From: Lachnospiraceae bacterium
Lineage (GTDB): Bacteria; Bacillota; Clostridia; Lachnospirales; Lachnospiraceae
DNA length: 45,017 bases
Direction: 5' to 3'
Assembly (NCBI GenBank): GCA_017620155.1
Contig: JAFZQY010000123.1
Coordinates: 1 to 45,017, forward strand
Below are positions 23,572-31,868 of the stretch, piece by piece. Within the stretch, counting starts at the first letter, position 1, and each line of letters begins with the position of its first letter. Position numbers and translations under genes: made by a program. The notes beneath the pieces were generated by a model. It was not told where the DNA came from. It was given only the letters and a program-made list of their open reading frames with translations, and did not search any database.

Positions 23572-26433
23572 TTAATCTCCGTTTATCGTTCCTTCTTCTA
23601 TCTCGAGCATTTCATCAACCTGCTCTTCCGTTATGAGTCCGAAGTAGTATTTGTATACCTCTCTGGCTATCTGAGCGGCATAATCCGATGTATAACCGTT
23701 TGCCACGCGTACTGTTACGGATATCTCGGGCGCCTCGTAAGGGGCATAGCTTACGAACAATGCGTGGTTGGGCCTGGATTTGGACTCCTGAGCCGTACCG
23801 GTCTTTCCTGCGACATTTACGGCCAGATCCGAGTAGTATGCTTTGGATTCAACCACTCCTCTCATGCCTGCATGAATAGCATCCCAGTAAGCATCGGGCA
23901 TAACGATGGTATTTCTTACCGTGGCTGGATATTCATCCTTGATGTTGCCGGCATAATCGGTCGACTTATCTACGAGCGTCAGATTATAACAAGTACCGCT
24001 GTTTGCAACTGCAGTTACATATCTTGCAAGACCTGCCGTCGTATAGTTATGTGTGCCCTGTCCGATGGAACTTCGGACGGGGTCCATGTCGGAGATCTCG
24101 GGAGTCGCTTCATCTATCTGGATTCCGCTGGTCTCGCTCAGTCCGTACATATCCGCATATTTTGCGATCCTTTCAAGTCCGGTATCCGAGTTGAAAGCGC
24201 CGGATATGGTAGATAATCTGTATCCGACTTCATAGAAGAAGCAGTTACATGAATATCTTATTCCGCCCGTTACATTGATCGAGCCGTGAGTTCCGGGATA
24301 TATCCAGCACCTTGCCGGTGTATCTATTTTATCAAAAATACCCGTGCAGCTGATGGTTGAAGTAGTATCGATAATATCTTCCATGAGACCGGCCGTAGCC
24401 ATGACCATCTTGAATGTGGAACCGGGGGCTGTCTTCTGGAATGTAGCGTAATTAATAAGAGGTGATGCCTGGCTCTCTCTGATCTTCGCATAATAGGTTG
24501 CATCGACGCCGTTGGCCATCTTATTGTTGTCGTAAGAAGGATAGCTTACGAGCGCCAATACTTCGCCGGTATTAACATCTGTAACAACGATGGAGCCGGT
24601 GCACGGATCAAGTGCCAGATCGGCCGGAGTCAGATCCTTGTCGGCGATTCGGTTATGCATAAACGCATATGCAGTCTCGCCCCCTGAAATGAAGCTCTTA
24701 TACTCGGTCTCGGGAATATCGACGATATCCTGATCCAGAAGGATCTGACATATCTGTCTGCCCGTGATCTCGTCATTCAAAAGCATATACTTATACAGTT
24801 TATTTGTAAACTCGCTGTTATCCTGAAGAATGCTCTTGTTGATATAGGCTGCAATACCGTCAAATATCTGCGATGAATCGGAGTATTCGTCATTGATCTC
24901 AAGAAGGGATACATCGATCCAGTTCCTAGCTATGCAATATTCGATATATTCTGCGAGCGATATGGTTTCATCGCTGGTCCAGGCGATATAGACAGGATCG
25001 TTCCTGTCGACTTCGGAATCTATGATCACGCCGTCCGAATATAGTCTCGATGCGATGAGCGATTCATATACCTGATACTCTTTTCCGAGATCCTCGTAAT
25101 GAGTCCTGGTATTGTACAGCTCATCCTCTATGGTCGCCAGGACTCTTGCATATTTGTCCTTATAGGTCTCATATACGGCCGTCTCGGTCTCCGATGCATA
25201 TTTATCCGTAAAATGATCTATATCTATGACATTATTCTCTATGCACGAGTAATAGACACTGTAGATGGGGATCACGATGTCGGCGCTGGATGAGTTCTCG
25301 GACGGCTTATATTCCTTGATGTTCGCAAGCTTAGCGAGTATGATCGCCGCCAGCTTGGTCTCGATGATATCTGTCGCCGCTATCTGCAGATCCTTATCGA
25401 TAGTCAGGTAGATATCATCTCCCGCTATGGGCGGTGTATAGTCGGTGGTCGATATCTCTTTTCCCACGTTATCAACATATACGGTCTCGCGCCCCTTAGT
25501 TCCCTGGAGCTGAAGTTCCATGGAAGACTCTATGCCTGATTTTCCGACGGTATCATTAAGATCATAATCGGAGTTTAAGGGCTGGAGTTCTGCCAGTTCA
25601 TCCCTGTCTATTTTGCCTGTATATCCGATGATATGGGACATATATTTGCTGTAGTTGTACTTCCTTATGGTATCCTCGGATATGCTCACGCCGGGCAGGT
25701 CATCTATGTTCTCGAGCACGACTGCTACGGTTTCCTTGCTGACATCGGTAGCGACCGTGGTCGCGATGTACTTCTGGAAACTGTTGGTATTCATGTTGTA
25801 CCTGATCGTCAGGATCTTAAGCAGCTCCTCGGGTTCATATCCGCCGCCGGGGACAAAAGAGTTCTTATCATCGGGATCCGTATATTCTCCGATGCCGAAT
25901 TTGCTGCGTCCGCAAAGATATTCGACCACATCCGTCGGTGTGGCGTTTAATTCCTTATATTCCAGATCATCCGGATCGATACGCCCGTATACATCAGCCA
26001 GGAAACGAAGCTGCCTGCTCCCTTCCTGCGTGAAATAAAAGTCTCCGCGCTTATTAATGGATATTCCGAAGTCGCTTAAAACTTCATCGCCGTTATCCTC
26101 GATGATGCCGATCAGCGACTGTATCATCGCATTGAGCTTCTCGTTTTTGGTGGATCCCGACTCAAACACATCTTCGATATTTACGGAATAAGCAAGTTCG
26201 TTGTAAGCCAGCAGAACACCGTTTCTGTCAAAGATATTGCCGCGTGTAGCCTTGATGGAACGCGTCTTCTCGATTGTCATCTGGAAATCCTGCAGATAGG
26301 ATTCACCGTTGACTATCTGCAGATCGAAGACCCTGTGGATCAGGACGGCTCCGAACAGCACGATCAGAACAAAGAGGATCAAAAGACGGCTCTTCAGTAC
26401 TCCGATTAAATTGTCTCTTATATCATCATACAT
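23572..26433 (-). CDS. mrdA: Penicillin-binding protein 2 with a large insertion
   Basis: Class B transpeptidase that crosslinks peptidoglycan during elongation, partner of RodA. An N-terminal membrane anchor (about 16-34) is followed by the dimerisation domain and by the transpeptidase domain with STFK (Ser672), SCN (728-730) and KTG (877-879). At 953 residues it is longer than usual PBP2. About 240 extra residues lie between LQIAATD (349) and the TGEVLALVSYPSYDNN block (622 onward), rich in Tyr, Glu and Asp. Large PBP2 proteins of this kind occur in Lachnospiraceae. It stops 3 bases before minC and follows mreD after 9 bases. Confidence 0.95.
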   Translation of the reverse strand: MYDDIRDNLIGVLKSRLLILFVLIVLFGAVLIHRVFDLQIVNGESYLQDFQMTIEKTRSIKATRGNIFDRNGVLLAYNELAYSVNIEDVFESGSTKNEKLNAMIQSLIGIIEDNGDEVLSDFGISINKRGDFYFTQEGSRQLRFLADVYGRIDPDDLEYKELNATPTDVVEYLCGRSKFGIGEYTDPDDKNSFVPGGGYEPEELLKILTIRYNMNTNSFQKYIATTVATDVSKETVAVVLENIDDLPGVSISEDTIRKYNYSKYMSHIIGYTGKIDRDELAELQPLNSDYDLNDTVGKSGIESSMELQLQGTKGRETVYVDNVGKEISTTDYTPPIAGDDIYLTIDKDLQIAATDIIETKLAAIILAKLANIKEYKPSENSSSADIVIPIYSVYYSCIENNVIDIDHFTDKYASETETAVYETYKDKYARVLATIEDELYNTRTHYEDLGKEYQVYESLIASRLYSDGVIIDSEVDRNDPVYIAWTSDETISLAEYIEYCIARNWIDVSLLEINDEYSDSSQIFDGIAAYINKSILQDNSEFTNKLYKYMLLNDEITGRQICQILLDQDIVDIPETEYKSFISGGETAYAFMHNRIADKDLTPADLALDPCTGSIVVTDVNTGEVLALVSYPSYDNNKMANGVDATYYAKIRESQASPLINYATFQKTAPGSTFKMVMATAGLMEDIIDTTSTISCTGIFDKIDTPARCWIYPGTHGSINVTGGIRYSCNCFFYEVGYRLSTISGAFNSDTGLERIAKYADMYGLSETSGIQIDEATPEISDMDPVRSSIGQGTHNYTTAGLARYVTAVANSGTCYNLTLVDKSTDYAGNIKDEYPATVRNTIVMPDAYWDAIHAGMRGVVESKAYYSDLAVNVAGKTGTAQESKSRPNHALFVSYAPYEAPEISVTVRVANGYTSDYAAQIAREVYKYYFGLITEEQVDEMLEIEEGTINGD

Positions 26434-26442
26434 AAGCCGGAA

Positions 26443-26940
26443 TTATCTCTTAATCTCGTAAAATCGTTTATGAATGAACAGGATGATGGGATATACCAGA
26501 AGAGTCATGATGATGGTCATGATTATCTCCGGTAAAATGATATGTCCAAAATAGAAACCTATCTCAAACCTGCCCCTTAACAGGAACAGAAATACATAGC
26601 ATGATAAACCGTATAAAAGATCTGTTGATATGATCAGAGCAAGCGGCAGTTTGACATCTTCAGGATAAAACACATTGCAGAATTTGCCGTTTAAGTATCC
26701 GAGATACATGTAGATCAGTGCATAGAAGCCCTTGAACGATCCGTAAAAAACATCCATCAGCATCCCGCAGAAGAATCCGACGAGAAGCCCCGCCAGATCA
26801 CCTTCCATGAAACCGAAACATGCCGTGATTATGATCAGCATGTTGGGCACTATACCACCTATGTTAATTCTGGAAAAAACGCTGCTCTGAAGTATGAACA
26901 TGAGCCAGACCGATGCAGCGGCGATGATCACCTTTTTCAT
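26443..26940 (-). CDS. mreD: Rod-shape-determining protein MreD
   Basis: Polytopic membrane protein of 165 residues with about five hydrophobic segments, including FGFMEGDLAGLLVGFFCGMLMD, a typical MreD segment, and YPIILFIHKRFYEIKR at the end. It links MreC and the wall synthases to MreB filaments. It overlaps mreC by 4 bases and is followed by mrdA after 9 bases. Assignment rests on topology, segment pattern and position. Confidence 0.92.
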   Translation of the reverse strand: MKKVIIAAASVWLMFILQSSVFSRINIGGIVPNMLIIITACFGFMEGDLAGLLVGFFCGMLMDVFYGSFKGFYALIYMYLGYLNGKFCNVFYPEDVKLPLALIISTDLLYGLSCYVFLFLLRGRFEIGFYFGHIILPEIIMTIIMTLLVYPIILFIHKRFYEIKR

Positions 26941-27809
26941 TCAATATCTGCTCCGGGCTTAACCTTCATGATCACGAGGACATCCGATATGTGTTCAAAA
27001 TCGACAGCCGGAGTCAATGTTCCCGACTTGGTGATGTTGTTTGAATCCGGATTGATGGAATCTATATATCCTATCAGTATTCCGGGAAGATATTTATCGG
27101 AGATGTTACTTGTGACTACCTTATCTCCTATATGGACCTCATCGTCCGAATCTACCAGCTGGCTGAATGAGATGATCCCGTCCTTATACATCTCAAGGGA
27201 ACCGTTGACCATGAGAATGTCGGAATTGGACAGTATCTGGGACGAAACAAAGGAATCGTCATCTATGATGCTCTTGACCTGAGCCCAGTGAGCGCCGGTC
27301 GCGGTAACTCTTCCCACCAGGCCACCGCCTGCCATAACATTCATGTCTATCTCTATGCCGTCTGATGCGCCTTTATCTATGATAAAAGTCGAATACCAGT
27401 TACCAGCGGAGCGTGATATCACTCTCGCGCCCGTCATCTCATATGAAGAATATTCGCTGTCAAGGTTATATAATTCCCTGAGCGAGATCAGTTCATATTT
27501 ATCCTGCTGAAGAAGCGTATTCTCGACAGTCAGTTCATCCACTCTTGCTTTAAGCTCATCGTTTTCGGCAAGAAGTTCTTTGATAGTCGCTATCTGCTCC
27601 GCACGGTTTGCAAGATAGTAACCCGTCTCCGATATTCCTTTTTCAAAAGGGGTAACAATGAAGCCTACCGCGTAATTCAGGGCATTCGCCGAGAAATCCG
27701 TGATATAGCACAGAATCATAAATATGGTACAAAGTATTGTTAAAATAAAAAGGAGATATTTACTGTTAAAGGTAAATTTCTCCCCTTTTTGCTGTACAAC
27801 CGGGCTCAT
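26937..27809 (-). CDS. mreC: Rod-shape-determining protein MreC
   Basis: Elongasome protein of 290 residues. A short cytoplasmic N-terminus and one membrane segment (about 19-37) lead to a coiled coil (about 70-105, AEQIATIKELLAENDELKARVDEL) and the beta-rich MreC domain with GARVISRSAGNW, IDKGASDGIEIDMNVMAGGGLVG and GDKVVTS. It links MreB to PBP2 outside the membrane. It overlaps mreD by 4 bases and starts 6 bases after mreB. Confidence 0.95.
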   Translation of the reverse strand: MSPVVQQKGEKFTFNSKYLLFILTILCTIFMILCYITDFSANALNYAVGFIVTPFEKGISETGYYLANRAEQIATIKELLAENDELKARVDELTVENTLLQQDKYELISLRELYNLDSEYSSYEMTGARVISRSAGNWYSTFIIDKGASDGIEIDMNVMAGGGLVGRVTATGAHWAQVKSIIDDDSFVSSQILSNSDILMVNGSLEMYKDGIISFSQLVDSDDEVHIGDKVVTSNISDKYLPGILIGYIDSINPDSNNITKSGTLTPAVDFEHISDVLVIMKVKPGADIE

Positions 27810-27815
27810 AATCCT

Positions 27816-28808
27816 TTATCTGGGAGCGTATGCTACCGTCCTGTAGTGTTCGTCTTCTATGATCTTGGCCAAACCGTCAACTACGCTGGTTATCGGGGAA
27901 TCGGAAATATTGACCTTAAGTCCCGTACCTGCGGATATCTGCTGAACGAGTTTGGCAGTCTGCGATGCGCCGCCTGTCAGATATATGCCGTGCTTATAGA
28001 TATCTGCGGCAAGTTCGGGCGGAGTACGCTCTAAGATGACTCTGATATTGTCTATAATCGTGGTGAAGTTCTCTTTGAGACAGGAATCCACGAGATCCGT
28101 AGGAATGGATCTCTCAACCGGCAGGCCGGTCACGATATCGCGGCCGTATACGACTGCAGGCTCACCCGACTCTTCGAGTTCAAGCAGATTATTCTTAACA
28201 AATGAAGCGGTCTTACCGCCTATGATCAGGCTGTATTCGGTACGGATCGCATTACGGATGGATTCGTCGAACTTAAGTCCGCCGACCTTGATAAGTTTGG
28301 AAAGCACGATGCCGCCGAGTGACAGTATCGAGATCTCAGTAGTATCAAATCCGACATTAACGACCAGAACACCCTGCGCGTTTAACACATCGATGCCCAT
28401 GCCGATTCCGTCCGCTACGGCTTTCTCGACGATCATGATCTTCTTGGCCTTGACATTGGCTTCCTTGACCAGATCGTAAAACGCTCTCTTCTCCACTTCC
28501 GTTACATCCCAGGGGATCGTTACATAATAATCCGCAGGATGAACATTGCCTTTCATCAGATCGGTAAGGAAGTTCCTGACAAGAGTCTGCTCATACTTAA
28601 GCTCCGCGATAACGCCGTTACATAACGGATAAGAGATATGGATGTTAGCCGGAGCCTTCTCATACATCTCATAAGCCGAATCGCCGTATGCGAAAAGATC
28701 GCCTTTGTCATTAACGGCTATGATGTTCTTCTCGATCAGTGTATGACCGTCATTGCCGTCATATATTTTGATGTTGCTGGTTCCTAAATCTATACCAAAC
28801 GAATTCAT
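27816..28808 (-). CDS. mreB: Rod-shape-determining protein MreB
   Basis: Bacterial actin homologue of 330 residues that guides lateral wall synthesis along the membrane. The phosphate-1 loop is FGIDLGTSNIKIYDG, the ATP-binding blocks are GVLVVNVGFDTTEISILSLGGI and GIYLTGGASQ, and the connecting region has YYVTIPWDVTEVEKRA. It is somewhat more divergent than Bacillus MreB (PWDVT in place of PSGIT). It heads mreBCD and has AAGGAGCG before its ATG. A promoter is proposed at 28894-28921. Confidence 0.93.
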   Translation of the reverse strand: MNSFGIDLGTSNIKIYDGNDGHTLIEKNIIAVNDKGDLFAYGDSAYEMYEKAPANIHISYPLCNGVIAELKYEQTLVRNFLTDLMKGNVHPADYYVTIPWDVTEVEKRAFYDLVKEANVKAKKIMIVEKAVADGIGMGIDVLNAQGVLVVNVGFDTTEISILSLGGIVLSKLIKVGGLKFDESIRNAIRTEYSLIIGGKTASFVKNNLLELEESGEPAVVYGRDIVTGLPVERSIPTDLVDSCLKENFTTIIDNIRVILERTPPELAADIYKHGIYLTGGASQTAKLVQQISAGTGLKVNISDSPITSVVDGLAKIIEDEHYRTVAYAPR

Positions 28809-28893
28809 CTACGCTCCTTGAGAATCTGTATTTCCGGATTGCGATCATATATGATTTCCCGTACTGCGTTACGTTAGTCCTCGCTCGGGAAAC

Positions 28894-28921
28894 ATTATGC
28901 TAGCAATTCTGAGTGTCGCAA
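28894..28921 (-). promoter_or_regulatory. Possible promoter of the mreBCD operon
   Basis: On the minus strand TTGCGA (28921-28916) and CATAAT (28899-28894) are spaced by 16 bases, 85 bases ahead of the mreB start. Just downstream lies an inverted repeat, TTTCCCG (28855-28861) with CGGGAAA (28886-28892), and a small palindrome ATCATATATGAT (28844-28855). The match is moderate; the repeat may instead end the ynbB transcript. Confidence 0.4.
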
Positions 28922-28933
28922 ATATATATTTTA

Positions 28934-30226
28934 CTACAATTCCGCTACGCTATCAAGAAGTGCCTGGCACGCTTTGAGGATTCCGAACTTGCCGTGGGGC
29001 CAGGTCAGGCCGCCCTGGAAATATACGGAATACGGCTCTTTGAGGGGGCCGTCCGCGGAAAGCTCGATGCTTGATCCCGAGATAAAGGCACCCGCAGCCA
29101 TGATGACCTGTGCATCATATCCGGGCATATCCCAGGGTTCAGGCGTTACATAGCTGTCTACAGGAGCCGCGGACTGTATTCCTTTGCAGAAAGCGATAAG
29201 CCTTTCGGGACTTTTTAGTATCGCTTCCTGTATAATATCGTATCTGGTATCCGCTGCCCTGGGTGATACTTCTATGCCCATATCTTCGAGCATATATGAT
29301 GCAAAAATGGCACTTTTAAGTGCTGAAGCCGTAACCGTAGGGGCAAGGAAAAGACCCTGATACATATCACGCAGTGCATTCAGCGATGCTCCGACTTCTT
29401 TCCCTAATCCGGGTGAAGTGAGCCTGTATGAAGCATTCTCCACACATTCTCTCGTACCTGCTATGTAGCCGCCGATCGGGGCGAGGCCTCCGCCGGGATT
29501 CTTGATCAGGCTTCCCACCACCATATCGGCTCCGACATCGCTCGGCTCTATGGTCTGTACAAATTCACCGTAGCAGTTATCAACCATGCATATCACATCA
29601 GGCTTTACGGACTTGATGAAAGATATGATCTCTCCTGTCTGTTCCACGGAAAGCGTGGGTCTGGTAGCATATCCGCGGGACCTCTGTATCTCGACAAGAC
29701 GGGTTTTCTCATTGATAGCGGACTTTATGCCGTCATAATCTACTGAGCCGTCACCTAACAGATCCACCTGGCGGTATGTGATGCCATACTCAGCCAGAGA
29801 ACCCTTGGACGGTCTGATACCTATAACTTCATCCAGCGTATCGTAAGGCTTGCCTACGGGACTGAGCATCTCATCTCCGGGTCTTAGATTGCTCATCAGA
29901 GCAAGAGCCAAGGCATGAGTTCCGCAGGTGATCTGAGGCCTTACAAGTGCATCCTCTGTATGGAAAACATTGGCGTACACTTCTTCTAAGGTATCGCGGC
30001 CCGTATCTCCATATCCATAACCGGTAGAGCCTGTCAAACACGCTTCTGAAACCTTCGCATCCTGCATAGCCTTAATGACCTTGAGCTGATTATACTCAGC
30101 TGTCTCATCGATCGCTCTGAACCTGTCATTCAGTTTCTCAAGAATTGCTTCAGCCTTGTCGGCAAGTTCACGGCTTATGCCCATGTTTTGATTTATGTTG
30201 TACAGATTATTGTTCATCATTTTCAT
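28934..30226 (-). CDS. YnbB-type PLP-dependent protein (methionine gamma-lyase family)
   Basis: Fold-type I PLP protein of 430 residues, often labelled aluminium resistance protein or methionine gamma-lyase family. Blocks are TGSTGYGYGDTGRDTLEEVYA, PQITCGTHALALAL, IQRSRGYATRPTL, CMVDNCYGEFV, and the PLP lysine in GSLIKNPGGGLAPIGGYIAG. The reaction is not established for this subgroup. It starts 4 bases inside miaA, as is usual for miaA-ynbB in Clostridia. The frame begins MKMMNNNL, and an alternative ATG two codons later makes little difference. Confidence 0.92.
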   Translation of the reverse strand: MKMMNNNLYNINQNMGISRELADKAEAILEKLNDRFRAIDETAEYNQLKVIKAMQDAKVSEACLTGSTGYGYGDTGRDTLEEVYANVFHTEDALVRPQITCGTHALALALMSNLRPGDEMLSPVGKPYDTLDEVIGIRPSKGSLAEYGITYRQVDLLGDGSVDYDGIKSAINEKTRLVEIQRSRGYATRPTLSVEQTGEIISFIKSVKPDVICMVDNCYGEFVQTIEPSDVGADMVVGSLIKNPGGGLAPIGGYIAGTRECVENASYRLTSPGLGKEVGASLNALRDMYQGLFLAPTVTASALKSAIFASYMLEDMGIEVSPRAADTRYDIIQEAILKSPERLIAFCKGIQSAAPVDSYVTPEPWDMPGYDAQVIMAAGAFISGSSIELSADGPLKEPYSVYFQGGLTWPHGKFGILKACQALLDSVAEL

Positions 30227-31161
30227 TTATAAATCTTTAAAAGTGTTTTACAGATATCTGAAGTATTGGAATAGTGCCGGCGATCTATCCATGTAAGGTC
30301 TTTTTCGCGGTTAAACCAGGTAAGCTGGCGCTTGGCGTAATGTCTGGAGTCGCGCTTGATCAGGCGTATGGCTTCATCAAGATCAACTTCACCGCTTAAG
30401 TGCATAAGCATCTGCTTATACCCGATGCCCTGCATCGATGTCATATCGGAAGTGCATCCCATCTCAACAAGGCTTCGTACCTCATCCTCGAGGCCGGATG
30501 CGATCATCTTGTCGACGCGGGCATCTATCCGCTGATAAACAGCAGCCCTGTCGTCATTTAAGACGAAATACTTAAAGTCATACGGGCTTTCTTTTTCACG
30601 CTGTTCTTCATTATGCTTTGATATCGCCTCACCGTTCTGTCTTGCAAACTCGATCGCCCGGATGACTCTTTTTACATTATTGGGATGAAGCGAAGCCGCA
30701 GTATCGGGGTCGAGTCCGGTCAGGATCCTGTGAAGCGCTTCGGGCCCTTCATTATCCGCTATTGCTTGAAGCTCCGAGCGCATGGAATCATCTCCGCCCA
30801 GATCAGAGAAATCGATATCATACAGCAGAGCCTGGATATAGAATCCGGTACCGCCTACCACGATCGGAATCTTCCCACGCGAGTATATCTCCTCACAGGC
30901 GATCTTGGCACGCTTCTGGAAGTCATATACATGATAGTTTTCGGTGGGTTCGATTATATCTATCATATGGTGAGGCACGCCGCGCATCTCATCACGACTG
31001 ATCTTGGCCGTACCTATATCCATATGACGGTATACCTGCATAGAATCGGCAGAGATTATCTCTCCGCCGATACGTAATGCAAGTTCAACTCCCAGATCGG
31101 ATTTTCCGACAGCTGTGGGACCTGCGATTATTATAAGTTTAGGTTTCTGAACAACAGACAT
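30223..31161 (-). CDS. miaA: tRNA dimethylallyltransferase MiaA
   Basis: Adds a dimethylallyl group to adenosine 37 of tRNAs that read U-starting codons. The 312-residue protein has the P-loop GPTAVGKSDL, the DSMQVYRHMDIGTAK block, PHHMIDI, VVGGTGFYIQALLYD, and the C-terminal QGIGYKQM and RRYAKRQLTWF-like region (DSRHYAKRQLTWFNRE). Length is normal. miaB at the right end of the window would then methylthiolate the same base. It overlaps ynbB by 4 bases and follows the DUF4867 gene by 13 bases. Confidence 0.97.
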   Translation of the reverse strand: MSVVQKPKLIIIAGPTAVGKSDLGVELALRIGGEIISADSMQVYRHMDIGTAKISRDEMRGVPHHMIDIIEPTENYHVYDFQKRAKIACEEIYSRGKIPIVVGGTGFYIQALLYDIDFSDLGGDDSMRSELQAIADNEGPEALHRILTGLDPDTAASLHPNNVKRVIRAIEFARQNGEAISKHNEEQREKESPYDFKYFVLNDDRAAVYQRIDARVDKMIASGLEDEVRSLVEMGCTSDMTSMQGIGYKQMLMHLSGEVDLDEAIRLIKRDSRHYAKRQLTWFNREKDLTWIDRRHYSNTSDICKTLLKIYK

Positions 31162-31174
31162 GATACCCCGCAGA

Positions 31175-31804
31175 TCATTCTGCTATATCGATGTTTTCTC
31201 CGATAAGACCTACATATGCTCCGTCTTTTGCTTCGGAAGCATCGGCATGAGCGATCAGCCATTTATTTCTTGCCCAGAGAAGCTTATCTTCATCATTAAC
31301 GGGGCTGCTTATGCGATAATCGGTATTAGTGCCGAGAGGAAGTCCTACTGCTACTCTGAAGCCCTTGTCAGCATCACAATGGCAGGGAGCATAGTGAAGC
31401 GCTGTAGCATATACTTCAACGACGCACCCTGCGGGTGCCTTGAACGCTTTTACTTTGGAAGTATCGAGCTTGCCGTCTTTGATCTCTTCTCTTTTGGCAA
31501 GGAGAAGGACGAAATCATCGGTTCCGATATTGATCTCTGAATCGCGGTGATACTCAAGGCAGTTAAGTTTGGTGTTATGGCCCCAGCACATACCGAGTTC
31601 AAAAGGCATGCTTCCGTATGCTTTTTCTTTTAACTCGTTATATATAGGCTCTTTCTCAAGTGAGTCTATGGCAGGCTCATAGCTTACGCCGTCTGCGGGA
31701 AGCGGTATAGCATTCATCGCAGCGATGAGACCGGCTGTGTCATACCCCTCAAGAACCTGGCCGTAATTAGCGAATTCTTCATCGAATACTGAATAGATCT
31801 TCAT
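31175..31804 (-). CDS. DUF4867 family protein
   Basis: A 209-residue protein that I recognise as DUF4867; members are predicted to have a cupin-like fold and often lie near sugar-metabolism genes. Blocks are MPFELGMCWGHNTKLNCLEYHRDSE, FVLLLAKREEI, PAGCVVEVYATALHYAPC and the C-terminal RNKWLIAHADA. His and Glu in the LEYHRDSE segment and His in TALHYAPCH could bind a metal; that is inferred. The ATG at 31804 is preferred because AAGGAGG lies 11 bases ahead. It sits between mutL and miaA, where it is not usually found. Confidence 0.8.
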   Translation of the reverse strand: MKIYSVFDEEFANYGQVLEGYDTAGLIAAMNAIPLPADGVSYEPAIDSLEKEPIYNELKEKAYGSMPFELGMCWGHNTKLNCLEYHRDSEINIGTDDFVLLLAKREEIKDGKLDTSKVKAFKAPAGCVVEVYATALHYAPCHCDADKGFRVAVGLPLGTNTDYRISSPVNDEDKLLWARNKWLIAHADASEAKDGAYVGLIGENIDIAE

Positions 31805-31835
31805 ATTGTTTGTAACCTCCTTGAAAAATATACTT

Positions 31836-31850
31836 ATCTGCAAAGCAGAT
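31836..31850 (-). terminator. Small hairpin between mutL and the DUF4867 gene
   Basis: ATCTGC and GCAGAT are separated by AAA. On the minus strand a TATTTTTC stretch follows after 6 bases. The stem is short and the T-run is not adjacent, so this is at best a partial terminator. Confidence 0.25.
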
Positions 31851-31868
31851 TTAATCTCACTGTTTACA

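Noticed and set aside
23518-24216. Long + strand frame of 232 codons opposite PBP2
   Set aside because: It is a shadow of the highly conserved transpeptidase domain on the other strand.
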